Origin: Myxocyprinus asiaticus
Taxonomy: Eukaryota > Chordata > Actinopteri > Cypriniformes > Catostomidae
Length of the DNA: 64,000 bases
Assembly (NCBI RefSeq): GCF_019703515.2
Contig: NC_059382.1
Span: forward strand, 15,913,001-15,977,000
Reading direction: 5' to 3'
The translations under genes and the position numbers were made by a program. The notes under the pieces were generated by a model. The model saw nothing but the letters and a program-made list of their open reading frames with translations. It was not told where the DNA came from and did not search any database. This document shows positions 50,239 to 62,962 of the stretch, in pieces. Within the stretch, counting starts at the first letter, position 1; every line of letters starts with the position of its first letter.

Positions 50239-51968
50239 CCTAGTTTCCATCCACTTTTCGCGCTATTTTGTTATCGACAAAGTGAAAATACGTAAAAAAA
50301 GTTGGGGAAATTTGCCGTCTTCTGCCTGTTTCCAATGGCCTTTTATCAATAAAAATGGTGTGCGTGATGACGTCATGCCTAAAAAAACACTTTGTTGCAT
50401 AAGTTTTGGTTTATCGCAAAAGAAATCTGCCGTTTCCATACAGACACGTGCATGTATCGCTAATTGTGTAGCCTTCCTTTCGCCTCCCAGATGTCCCTAA
50501 TTTTTTTGTTCCCCAAAGTTTTGGTAAAATAGGGAGGGTAATGAGACAATTCATAGAAATTAGCCAGCTTACTGTCATTTTAATTTCACAAATAAATGCA
50601 ATCAGAAGAGGAGGAATTGCAATCAAAAGGGAACAGTTACCCTTATGATAGGACTGTAATATTGGTCCTGATGTTACGTCTATCGCAGGTTGCCACCGGT
50701 TCCGAACCGCAAGCGAATCGTCATGGCCTGTTCAAGCTGGCAACCTGCACTAAATAGTGGGGGAAACTTTCTTAGACTTAGATTAAAGACCATCCATAGA
50801 TGTGTGTATGCTGTGTGCACAGCTATTAAAGAAAAATGTATGCGGTGTAATATCATATATATGATACATTCATGATATTCAATAGGCTATTTTGAACAAT
50901 CATCTAATCTAAAGCATTGCCATCACAACTGCATTATGTCCCGCATATTTGTCCAGCAACTTTTAATGACCAGCTGAACTTGATTGTCATCTAAAGTTAA
51001 TTTTAGCGTCATAATGCAATTTACATTTTCTGAAAAAGCTCAGCAAATGAGATCCGAGGTAAAGAGGGTTAGATTTAAAATATCTCAGAGTTTTAAAACG
51101 TTCAAAAGCTAGTTTTCTGAAAGTGAATTCAGCATTGGTCAAATAGTTCTGATAGTTTATAGTCTTGAAAAAAGTGTAGAACATTCTGAGAATGTCATTC
51201 AGCAGACTTATTTCATCTACAAAACAGGGTAAAGCTAATTTAAGTTTGTGTAAAGAAAAGGCATATATAGGTCTAAAAATATAATTTTTTTTTTCGTTTG
51301 GTAATTAATTATTTTATTTAATGCTTTATTCATTTGGTAATTTATTTAATATGTTAGTGCACTGATGCTTTTCTCCTAGTGTTGTGTATTTATTTTTAAT
51401 TTAAAACCCAGAAATTATATGTTTTTTTTTTTTTTTGTATTATGGGCTAATTCCATGACTGCCATCTATTATTTTTAATGGTGTTGAAAAGCACCTATAA
51501 TAAATAAACGGATGGCTACCACGATTAAATTAATCGCAAACAGTGGCCATTAATTTGATCTCCGTGCATGTACATGATATGAGATATTTGTGTTGGCACT
51601 CCTGGAAGTGTTATGTTTGCAGCATCGGATCTGTGCTATGCCGTTAAGATCAATCCATAATCACGTACAATAAATTGGCTTTCAAGAATGTATACATTGT
51701 CGTCATGATTAACACAGGCTAACGATTGAGGTAAATTCTGACATGTGACACTACATTTTGCGTTAATGCCAATTTTCTCGACAAAAAGTGTTTCCAAACC
51801 AGTTTTTTGCAACATTTGAAGTATCGACATAGAGTTAATGCGCTAGAGTTAAAATTGAAAAATATTATGTCGACACTTGTGAAATATTAGCGATAATTTG
51901 CGTTTCCATCAGCTTTATTTTGATGCGCTAAAACTTTTTTCGCAAAAAATCCTTGGATGAAAATATAG
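50239..51968. mobile_element. non-autonomous DNA transposon, about 1.7 kb
   Basis: The left end (cctagtttccatccacttttcgcgc) and right end (gcgctaaaacttttttcgc, then ccttggatgaaaatatag) are imperfect inverted partners. The subterminal parts share ttatcgaca/tgtcgata-like phrases. No ORF with a domain. Confidence 0.6.
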
Positions 51969-53347
51969 TTATTGATATCTAAAGTAACAGAAATTATGAA
52001 TTTATTGTGAAAGTTACTTTACTCTGGCACATAGTATGTAGATTAGTGTAGTTTTATGTTGATTTCCTGAAAGTTCTTCACTAATGGTACTGATTAGAGA
52101 TAATTGGCTTGAGTGGTATTATTTAAGGATATTCACATTTCTGTACTTATTATAATTGGTTGTCTGAATGTTCAACATAGGATTTACTAATCAATTGCAT
52201 GCCCTAACTGATAATTAATCATAAAGTTTGTAATGTTTTTATTTCTGTATCCTAATCAGACACTTAAAATAACAAAAATAATCAGTAAAAAACAAACACT
52301 ATTGGTAGATCTCTTGAAAAGATTTGACTAAATATTTGGGAATGACAACTTTTGATTTGCTCATCCGCTCAAGCTGTTCTATAAGTGTGTTACCACATTT
52401 TTACATGGTTCTGTTTTCTCTTTTCCTTTTGGGTTTTCTCTTTTACTCTGCTTTTGATCTGAAAGCGCTTTGCTGTCATCCGTTTGCATTTCCAGCTGAA
52501 ACCTTTCTAGCTGGCACGCTCTCATGTGTTACCAATTTATGTGTTTTATTTACTGAAATAGGTGGTTGTCTCTCCTTCAGGCACCAGGCTACTGTTGTTT
52601 CTCTTCTTTGTGCTAAGCACATTTCACACTTCACAAGATCTATGTTCCTTCTGCGCTCTCTATACGCTGTTCCATTTGACATGACTCAGTAACTCTCAGT
52701 ATTTGGATAATGATTTAAACCCATTCTCTCCAAACTCAAAGACCTCATAGCTCCCTTACAACTGTTACTTGCATTGTTTCTGTGAGCGTGCATGTGTTTG
52801 TTTGTGTAACTTTGTTTGAATGAACTCATAAAATGTAAAAGTGACAGTCTAGCAAATAGCATGAGACAGACAGTGGCCGAATGGCTTGAGCAGGTAATGC
52901 AAATTAACAACCCTGACAGAGCCCTGCCATATATAGTCTCTCATTCACACTGAATGTTCAGCTCAGGGAGATCCGATATGGCACTGGGCTTGCAACATGC
53001 TGTCACGCACTTTGATTCGTACAGCCAAGTTCTATATCCACTCTTCTGTCAAGCACTCAGGGGTTGTCAGAAGGACCGACGGAGTGGCTGATCGCTTACT
53101 CTGTGCTGATTAGTTGGACATCAGTTTATAGCGGTAGCTGTATTTAAAGATAATTTTATGATTCTTAATTGCTTTTGATGTAATGCAGAATTGCATGTGA
53201 ATCTATTGAGCTTAAATGAGCATAGTGCAGAATCGGATGACATTCTCTGGATTATCCTCATGATTAACTAAATGATTGACTGCCAAGCTCTTCCTGATCA
53301 TTTACTGCTCTCATTGAGTGTGTTTGTATGTGTTTATTGTCTTTCAG
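51969..53347. other. pitpnm3 intron 2, 3' end
   Basis: A 122-codon hydrophobic ORF at 52324-52692 shows no domain, and an antisense ORF overlaps it. It ends in the acceptor attgtctttcag before exon 3. Confidence 0.5.
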
Positions 53348-53452
53348 AGGTGCTGGAAGGTAAAACGGCCATGCTCTTAGGAATGAGTCAATGGAACTCT
53401 AATGATCTCGTTGAACAGATAGAAACCTTGGGCCACATCGACCAGACTCAGG
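53348..53452 (+). CDS. pitpnm3: pitpnm3 exon 3
   Basis: 105 nt between acceptor tgtctttcag (AG 53346-53347) and donor G|gtaaga (GT 53453). It completes codon 41 (G|AG, Glu) and encodes residues 42-75 plus one base. The core LLGMSQWNSNDLVEQIETLG is almost identical to the equivalent human PITPNM3 segment. This stretch lies between the FFAT motif and the DDHD domain in the family. The flanking junctions keep phase 1 on both sides, so skipping this exon would keep the frame but break the FFAT motif. The next exons are outside the window. Confidence 0.96.
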
Positions 53453-56400
53453 GTAAGAACTCACATCATTGAGATGTTACATAGAGTGGTTTTTTAAAAG
53501 TCCACTTGTGGAAATGCTTCTATTTTGCAGTCATGTCTAATACAGCTTTTCAATTACAAATGATTTTAAGAATTAGAATTTGAGTGACAAGTTGAATTGA
53601 AAAACTTGTATGCATTCCAGATTTTCTTAGTATTTTGGTTTGCACTCGAGCTGTCATGGACTCCACAAGTTTGTGTGAAATCAGGTGATCCGTGTTATCC
53701 CAGCATGATTTTAAGAATGATACAAAGAGCATCTTGTGTGCTTCAATGGGAGCAAGAAATCTGACCTTTTGTACAAGGAAGTTAATATGATCAAATTAGT
53801 CTCAAATTAGATTGTTTGAATAGAAATAGTGCTGAATCTAAAATATAACTTATTTATTTTGCACCAAAATGTTTCCTTGTTTTACATTTTTCAAAATCCT
53901 AAAACTTTGTTCCAGATTTAAAAAAAATCTTCAGTGTGGACTTTTGAACCCAACTGTACAGCTTCCAATCACAATACTTCACTCCCCCATAGAGATATTA
54001 AATATGCATTGTTTATGTAAATTGTACATGAAATAACTGAGAATATTCTGCAATGGACAGCTCACGTTAGAGATGGTCATGAGTACTTGGGAACTTAAAA
54101 ATGATCAATGATATTGTAAATGCATGACATGACCATCAAAAAACATTTTTGGATTGTTTCCAGTGGTATTTTGGTTGCTGCCTTGTGATCGAATTGGGAA
54201 GTATAACAGCCTGTCTACACCGGGCATGAGTGGCGCATCGCGTCAAAAACAATAGAACCCCATTATAATCAATGATGCTGTCTACACTGAAAGTGTCCGT
54301 TGCGGCGACAATAAACAGGTGTCATGTTCCATTTTGCTCTGCATGCGCTGGTGCGCCTACACAAATTAAATGGTTTAGAACGTTCGTGTCGATGTGTCCA
54401 GAGTAGACAGCCTCAAGTCTTTGCGGCACAGCGCATCAACAGACACGCCCGTGTTGCCAGGCTGTTAGTTGTACAAGTTGACTTTCTGTCCGGTGCAGCC
54501 AAAGCATTCAAACTTTGTTTTGAGCGATTCACAGGGAGTACACATAGTACGCGTTCTCGCTTGCAAAAACAGCTAGGGGTCTTGAGACACATTTTAAAAT
54601 AACTGTTTTTAATTTTACATGATGTGAGGTGCTGAAAAAGTGAGATGCGATGCAACCCCCAAAGACACAAGTCTGACCTAAAGTCTGATGCATATAGTAT
54701 ATAGACCAACTGTTTGAAAAATAGCGTAAAACTGCTTCATTTCCCCTTCGTCCCACACTGAGTAGAAGGCTGATTTATTTGTGGAGTAAACAATAAATAC
54801 AGTACTCCAGCTGTCAAAATTACTAAAATGCACTTCCTTAGCTCATATTCTCAAGATCACAGGAGACTCTAATGTAAAATAACATTTTATAGTGCTTCTT
54901 ATTATGTTTTACATTAACCACCCGTGTCACAAAAATTGCTCAACAAACCTCTAATATTTCATTTCACCATTAAAATAGAGGAAACAGACTTCAAATCACA
55001 TTAAACAACATTACATCTCAGCTGTCTCTATTGATTTTTTTGATCTCTTTGTTCTTATGCAATCTATTCTTGCAAAAGTAAGGGTTAGCAAGCATGAGTC
55101 ATTAGTGAAAGTGAAAATTGGGACTCTTCACTTTCTTGTTGCTTGGAGCCACAGCAATCTCTGTTTGGAGTTGCTTTCAGGCTTTCCTTTTCATAATGTA
55201 GCCATATTCATTAATATCCCAAGTGCTCTGTGTAAAGGTCCATGCATATGTGAAACTTAAAGAGAGGTTTATATTAATGCTGCGGTGAGTTTACTGAGAA
55301 CACCATGGCTTCAGTTGGTACTTTTTTTGGCTTATCTGACTCAAATCCGTGAAGTTGTTTGTAGTCTGAACGTCAAATGAACACATTTATAAACCTAATC
55401 CAAGCTAAATCCATATAAGGTTTGAAATACATTTAAAATCAGATTTCTGGAAATGCATTTCAGTCTGAATGATCAGCTCTGCTTTCAAGTGTTTTTTTTT
55501 TCTTTGTGTGTGTGTGTGTCATTTGTTGCATAGCGTCACTGTTATGTCATAAAGCGCAGTAGTGTCTACAGCTGTGTCGGGTGATGTCATGATTCGTCAT
55601 GATGGACATTTCTAGCTTTCCATCCTCTCTTTCCACACTGACAGCTACTCTTCTGTCTCTTGATTACTATGGCAACCAATGTAGATATACCAGATATTTA
55701 CTGAACTGCCTAAAAAAACAATGCTTGCAAAATGACAGTGTGGACAGTGTCTGAAATCAGATCTTTAAAAACTAATTGGAATTGGGTGTGGTATGAACAA
55801 ATTCCATGTCTCTTTTCCATGCTCTGCTAGCTAGTGTGATCTGTAGTGTCTTAAAGGTCTCTACCCTGGCTGAACACTGCCTTGTGCTTGCACTTGTGCC
55901 GTTCATCCGTGAGTGGTGCAGGTCGTAGCGGTTTGTTTCATGACTCCAGCAGGGACCTTTTTTTTTGTTGGACAGTTTATCTGTCCACTTGCCCTCATTC
56001 TGTTCAGACTGTCTGGTGGATTACATTCCTCTTTATCAACACCATACCGTCATTCTGGACTATACTGTTGACTTGGGCTTCATTGTAAGTATATTGTGTT
56101 TTATTTTAGTTTTTTGGTTTGCTTGCTTTGTTTGCATGTACTTTTATGTTTGAGCCTTGGCTGAAAGTGCTAAATAAAGTAAACATGTTATTATTATTAG
56201 TTATCATTAGTGGTAGTAACTCTAATATTGCATGACACAGGTTGTCAAGTTTTGTCAACATGGCAGTGGCCATGAGGGGGCGACTTGCTCCATGTAAAAT
56301 TAAACAGCTTTTATTAGGTTTCTGATATGACTGCAGTCTTCATCTATTGTGAGTAAACATCATTTTCAACATATATGTATAAAAAAAATACTATTCATGT

Positions 56401-57292
56401 CTTTATGTGTAAAACTTTTTTAATTAGCAATAACTATATTGTTAGCTTGTGTCTTTGTTCAGAGCTGTTTTGTACTCACAAATCTTGAGTACAACGTGAA
56501 AGGAGGATGGTGTAAATTTCTTCGGGGATTGATCGTGGAGTAGCTGATATGTCAAAATCAAATTTACATACAAAATATTTCTCTCCTAGCTTGTTACATA
56601 GCAATTACATATTGATTTATTTTTCCATATTGAGTGATACCAGTTATGAAAAGCCAGCATATAAAAAGCCTCACAGCCACAGCAGATTTCCATGAAAACA
56701 TGATATTCACATATATTAAAAATGACTTCTCTGAGATATTTGTTGTCGTGTACTGCACATATTTTTTGATACTCTAATTTACCATCATGGAAATGGTTAT
56801 TTTCCCTCAGACTGTGCATGCTAGTATTGCTCAAGATAATTCACCCTTCCCCTCAATTATTCATGTGGCCTTTTCTCATGTTTTTGTTTTTGCTCCCCTG
56901 TGAAATATGATTGGTCTGTTGGAGGCACTCATGGGGAAGGAGACTTAAGCTGATGCGACAGAGCGATAAATGTGCTAAGTGAGAGGCAGGCATTGACCCT
57001 GCCAAGCCACTATCAGTTTGTTTTCAAGTGCCTTGTACCAAAATGCTCTTCTTGGCTTCTTCCTGCAAGATGAAAATGATGTTAGCTTTTGGCGGTCACT
57101 TTAGGGAAATCGCTAAACTTTTTTGTGACTCTTTCAGGACCGGTGCTGTGATTAATACCATGATTCAGTCAAAAGTAATTGCTTTCATAATATCAAAAAA
57201 TAGAGTTTTAACACTAAATCCAGATTCATCCTAGTAGGATCAGGGCTGGCAATAACTTTTATACTCCAATTTGTGCTGCTCTTTAAATGTTA

Positions 57293-57300
<8 letters not shown>
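53453..57300 (+). other. pitpnm3 intron 3, first part
   Basis: No further PITPNM3 exon is visible. Diffuse repeat-like sequence (tgtctacaccgggcatgagtggc near 54210) suggests an old MITE near 54200-54650. A T-run with a short (GT)n lies at 55490-55520. Confidence 0.5.

Positions 57301-57367
<67 letters not shown>
57301..57367. repeat. (TA)n microsatellite with adjacent T-run
   Basis: About 33 TA units, followed by about 18 T bases (57371-57388). Length is likely variable between individuals and prone to assembly error. Confidence 0.97.
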
Positions 57368-57369
<2 letters not shown>

Positions 57370-57388
57370 TGTTTTTTTTTTTTTTTTA

Positions 57389-59454
57389 AGCCTATAAATT
57401 CAATTTGTGCTACTTGAAGATAGTGTTGACCATCGTTTCTACTGACTGAATTCTGTGCATGTTCTAAGTAGACCTGAATTCAGTGGCCCCAAATAGCATT
57501 TAAAATGTATTAATGTCATATATCAAAACCAAGGAGCATAAAAAAAAAAGAAAAAAAAATGTTCCTAGCCATTTTTGCAATTACCTGATATTTTGTTATC
57601 CAATATTGTGTCCCAATAAGGCATGATATAATTCCAGTGACAAACGATTTTTTTGGTCTACACTGAATGTGAAAATGTTACCATGACAACACACAATCAC
57701 AGCCAATCAGAGCATACACTGTTATCCCTGATGTTTTTAACCCAAATTAATTACGTACAATAAACATAAATCCTAAAATATTACCTCCATTACGTAAGTG
57801 TTTTGAGTTTAGGTGGATGATTTTAATGATTTCTCTCATTCTGATGGAATTTTTGAGTTCAGTCAATTAATCTTAGCTTGTTTTAGTTCTCATTGAATCA
57901 ATTTATATGCTTAAGTTGAATTAACAAGCGTATTTGCCAAATCAACTCAAAAACATATGTTGAATCAACTAACATGCAAAAACATTTATCACAAAATCTT
58001 TGATACTGAGAAATGTAGGCCTATATTACTTTGAATCTAAACACATAGTTTAGATTCAAAATAATATAGTAAAAAATATGTTGTAAAAACACCTCAGCTT
58101 AAATCTCCATGCTCTTAAAGGCACCTCCGTGCTCTTAAAGGCACCTCCGCTTAAAAGCGCCCCTGTACCCCCGTTCTGTGCACGTCAGTGGGCAAGTAAG
58201 AGTGACAGAGTTACCCGCCCCGGACGATTTTTTCCCTGCATTTGACTGGTTTGGTGGGTGTTAATTTCAAACCCTGTTTATGTTCCTTCCTCACAAGTTA
58301 TCACACTATGTTTGCTTTGCAATATGCTAGTGCCTTAAGAGTCGAAGATTTTCATACTTTGCATAAAGTATGCAGATAAAATGCAAGAGTGTTTAAAAAA
58401 AAAAAGTTCAATTAATTATAATTACGTTATTTGACAAAAGAGGTAAAGTCTACATTACTTAAATCAAATGGTTTTTCAATTGTTTTGCCTGTTGTCTCAA
58501 CAAGACTTTAGTTACATTTTTAATATATATTCATATTAGCATAACTTGAGTCAAAGCAAAGATAACACAACTTAGAAGTTGAGAGAACCCAACTTTTTAT
58601 ACCACTGAAAAATTTACTTTGAGTTTGAGTTTCCATAAAGTTTTTAAGTTAAATGAACTTTTCCAAGGTATTCAGTTATGTTTAATGTACTTTAATGTGG
58701 AGGTGGATTTTGGATCAATGAGCTTTCACGTGGGCGGGGCTACCATCACTGCTGAAATAGAAAGCAAGAGATTGACAAAAAGTCCTGTCTCACAAAAATT
58801 GAGATTAACATGGAAGATATAACTTTTATCACTTATTATTGATCGCAGCTAGTTAAGACACTTTGTAAAACAGTGACATTTGTACATTTTGTGTGGCTTA
58901 GATGTCCAGATTCTTTTTGAAGTCAATGGTACTTCCACTGTCAGGCTGAGCATGGTGAGTAACGGTTTTAGTAGCATTTCCACTTGAACACGGTTCGGCA
59001 TGGGCACCTGCAGGATTTAATCTGAGGGTACGCACAGAAATCTGCCTAGAGGTCTGCACAGGCCTTAAAATGGAACCCGAGACCGTGTGGCCTGACCCTA
59101 CCTGGCCCGAACAATACCGTCAGATTTTAAACCCGACCCGAACCCGAAATCACTTACTATCTAATTTCTTCTCCTAGTATCTTCTCCTAGTATAGATGTA
59201 TTTTATGTAAGTATATAGGCAATATTCTTAACAGTACTGAAACAGTAAACATACACAGTTTTAACAAGGCACTGCAGCCCCTTAGTACACTAGAGCAGAA
59301 TGGGAAAAAAAGCATTGCCTTACCGTTTATTTGCTGAAACTTCACCTGGTGCAGAACAATCTAGAATAATATGAAACAATACAACAGTCCCCTATGCAGC
59401 CTGAACTTGTTCAGACTGTTGAATCTTTGTGACAATTGTGCTGAAAACAATCTA
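57389..59454. other. pitpnm3 intron 3, unannotated stretch
   Basis: Includes a short two-copy tandem (gtgctcttaaaggcacctcc, 58107-58148). Near 59085-59150 there is a stretch rich in gacccgaacccg, typical of a fish hAT-like repeat. Confidence 0.4.
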
Positions 59455-59935
59455 GATGCAGCGCAAAGAATGAAACATAGTGCAGGTGTCTCAACATGCG
59501 TTTTTGAAAATCTGAAGTTCTTTTTGACTTGACGTGGTGTTTAAACAGTGCCGGTCCTGCGCGAGATGCTGAAGAAAAAGCGAGATGTGGTGCAAATGTC
59601 AAAGAAATTTAAAGATATTTTTTTGTTGCAAAAAACAACACCAAAGCGTTCAATTCTGGTGACTTTGAGATAAGCATTTATTTATTTTCTCGAGTATGAG
59701 TAGCTTTCATGTAACTATTGGCTAAAGCTATTCTTCCAGTAACCGTTCAGACAGACGTGTTTTCGTGCTAAAGAAGCAAAACGCACCACAACGAATAGAG
59801 CAGAAACAAGGTGTCGAGACGCGTTTTTATCAGTTGAACTTTTTTTAACTTGACACAGCGTCTAAAAATGCAGCGCTCCTGTGAGAGATGCTAAAAACAC
59901 AGTAAAACATGACGCAATTGTCCAAAGACATCCAT
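59455..59935. repeat. imperfect direct repeat pair
   Basis: About 150-bp units at 59455-59605 and 59775-59935 share gcgtttttgaaaatctgaag-type phrases, tttttgacttgac, gcgctcctgyg and gagatgctgaaaa. Probably two pieces of one old MITE family. Confidence 0.55.
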
Positions 59936-60417
59936 CTAGTGAATGTTTACATGGAAAATGACTGAAAAACACGTTCAGTTTGAACAGCCCCTAGTTCACA
60001 TGACACAGCACTAGCTGAAGTTTCTCTAAGTTACCTCTCAAAAATTCAGCCTTTTGTTTCAGTTGACTGTAAGTAAACTGACTGTAGTATTTACACTGTA
60101 TCCAGTGCTGTATTCATAAATATCCCATGTGAGAAACCGCTTCAAATGATTCAGTGAGAGAGCGCTCTGAACTAATTGTACTGAATCACGAATCGATTCA
60201 GATCGTTTTGCAAGCCTGTTTGGTCAATTCACTGAAAAGAACCGACTCAAAAGAATTATTCATTCGCAAATTGGGCATTGCTAGCTTTTTTAAACAGCCA
60301 ACAGAAATACGGGACACATTTCATGATTGGTGAAATATTCTGAGAGTAAATATTTCTCAGGTCAATCGGAGCGCTCATGGTATGCACATTGCGTACAGCA
60401 GCTGCAAGCGCCACTGC

Positions 60418-60662
60418 CGATGTTATGTCGAATTGTGTTCCTCATCGGCATCTGTTTCCCCCTAGCCCCTATAGGTTATGGGGTTATGGTTAGGATAAGG
60501 GTAGGTAGGGTAGCGTAGGTTAGGGTTAGGCTTAGGTTTGTGCATGGGGGAACGCATTCTGACAACGGAGAATGTTACCGCCAAATACTGTTTCCCCCAT
60601 ACAGATCTGCTGGGGGGAAACTGATCCCGACGGGGAAACAGAGTTCAACACAACACCGGTTC
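60418..60662. mobile_element. palindromic MITE-like element with TTAGGG-like core
   Basis: Left arm tgtgttcctcatcggcatct plus gtttccccct is roughly inverted in the right arm (ggggaaactgatcccgacgg, then ggggaaacagagttcaacaca). The centre (60475-60540) has degenerate ggttagggttaggcttagg repeats. Confidence 0.55.
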
Positions 60663-60730
60663 GGTACTGTACGATTTCAAACTGTCACTGTTAGCTAACC
60701 ATACTCAGGACGGAGAACCTTGCTTGTGGA

Positions 60731-61386
60731 ACGACTTCAGTGACATGGTAAATCACGACTGGTCACTTGCCCATTCAGTCCATTCTTATCTTGGGAGAGG
60801 AGAGCGTGTATGATTTCGTATGGACATACATCAGTCACTATATCAGTGTGTTACTGAACGATAATAATCTGCAAAAAAGTTATAAAGATAAAGAGAACAC
60901 GAACAAAACCACCGCACTCCAGATGCAGTTGGGATTTAATCTAAGCACAAACGCAACATTTCGAGTAATATTATTGGTTGTTTTAGTGGAGTACCTGTGT
61001 TAGTTCAGCTTCAGATGTGTGTGCTTGTCATCTTGTCACCTTGCATGTTCAAATCAGACAGACACACTAAGGAAGATCTGTGAAGTGCTCATACTTGGGT
61101 ATGAAATTGCTCAAGTTTTCCGATCAGACTGTTATTTCCTTTTAAATCCGCATGTAAGTTTAAGCATTTGTTTGGCGGGTGATTGACTGGTGAGAGGTGG
61201 TGCTTTGCTGCTGTCCGGGATGCATCAGGATGCCGTTTTAACTTCAAATGCGATGTGGTTTTTGACTATCTCTGTATGTGTTTTTGTGATCCAATCACAA
61301 AACATTTTGCACCCCGTTTAAAACTATATTTAGCACTGACCTTTGTGATCGGATCATCCGAAACGTGTCTTTCCCCAGTAAGACCC
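60731..61386. mobile_element. diverged relative of the 35379-36143 MITE
   Basis: Shares many phrases in the same order and orientation: acatcartcactatrtcag, ctaagcacaaa-gcaacatt, gttttagtgga-tacctgt and gatcggatcatccgaaacg. The left inverted end is degraded. Confidence 0.7.
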
Positions 61387-61755
61387 CCATGAAAATGGTG
61401 GATACAGCTTTTACTCTTGTTTTTGAGGACATATTTAAACATATGGATTAATGCAATCCATCGTTATTACATTGCTCAACAATATTGTCAGAAACTACAT
61501 CTACGCTAAAGACAACAGGTAATGTAATTACATTATATTGTATGAACTATGACTTGACTTGCTACGGTCTGTAAACTGTTACAGTGGAATCATTATTAAC
61601 ATTGGTGTAGCAGATGGTTGTATTTGGATATTTGCCATAGCATATAATATTATTGATTGAGAATCCCACCGTTTTAATTGACAGAAAGTTGCGATCTTCC
61701 AAACTTGGTAATTAGCTGGTCAAAATCTCCTTACAGAATAAAACAATACACAAAA

Positions 61756-62962
61756 TAAAGCCCTATTTGGACAGCAATTATTTTACATAGGGACGTGAAG
61801 TAATTCCAGCATTTACAGGGGGTCGTCAGTGATTTTATTGCCGTCCGAATCCGAAATGTCTGTTTTTCTCCCACTTCCAGCAAGAAAATTCCCAGCCAAA
61901 TTACCTACTGTTTTTTGACAAACACCAAGGTCATGTGGTAATTTAATTACTGTCTGAATCCACATCTCTGAGTTTATAATCCAAACACCGTTTTGTAACT
62001 CCTTTTTGACCACTGCTAAGTGCCGTACATTTGCGCTGCACATGCTAACAGCTCTGTTGGTAATGGACAGTTGTGAAATTTGGAGGATTGTGTAACAGAC
62101 ATTTTTGAAATAATTCACAATAATAAAATTACTTCGCTTCTCCACCACAGTGGGTGGGAACTCTTAAGTAGAAGGAAAAGAAAAACGAGAGCCAGATCAT
62201 GTAAACTTTTGAAATGGTCCATTATTATGGCAGCAATGTAATAAAATTGTAATATATCACATTTTAATGTAGAAACGTTTACTAATTACATTTATAAATA
62301 GGGCTTGCATGACTACTCGATTATATGGGTCAAGTAGTCCCAGAAAAGTTGCCGGGTTAATGTCTATCTTATGTAAAAGGTTTAATTTCCACCTCCACTT
62401 TTTAAACACTGACAGATAATTCCAAATGATGTCCGTCATTTTGATAGATAAAACATAAGAAAACCATTTTTACCATAGCTCCTCAAATTTCATTTTAACT
62501 ATCTTTACTGTCCTTGATATGTCTCTTCTATATCTCCTTGCGTGCGCTTAGGAGAGAGCGCACAAGCGGCACAACTGATGTGGGTGACGAAACATGCGTA
62601 CCCCCATTGACAGATTTATTTGGCTGCATTGATATACACTTGGCTTGCTCCGTATGTGAAAATGTACTCTGTAAATGTCCGCAGCACTTTGCAGCGCGGT
62701 TCCCTCTTGCTTTAAAATTTTTATTTTCACTTTAGCGTAATTCCAAACATATTTAAATGCAAATATAGAGGACACAGTTTGTGTATTGATGAATTTTCCA
62801 TATAACAAGCGCAACTGCAGTCATGTGATCGACAAAAAGTCTTGCTCATCCCCCGTGATTTAACTGTCATCCGAACGCATGAGTTTTATCACAGAGGAGC
62901 CATGAAAATGTACTTTTACAGAGGTCACCCTGAGAAACAATTGCCATCCGAATCGGGCTTTA
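61756..62962. mobile_element. non-autonomous DNA transposon, about 1.2 kb
   Basis: Inverted ends: left taaagccctatttggacagc, right gccatccgaatcgggcttta. Subterminal blocks around ccgtccgaatccgaaatg and actgtcatccgaacgcatg repeat the same theme. The 111-codon ORF inside has no transposase motif. Confidence 0.65.

Noticed and set aside
52324..52692. 122-codon hydrophobic ORF in intron 2
   Set aside because: T-rich sequence read as hydrophobic residues, with no homology I recognise and an open antisense frame.
55882..56153. Possible exon ending before gtaagta near 56085
   Set aside because: A donor-like site exists, but there is no convincing acceptor, and the residues do not match the PITPNM3 region expected after exon 3.
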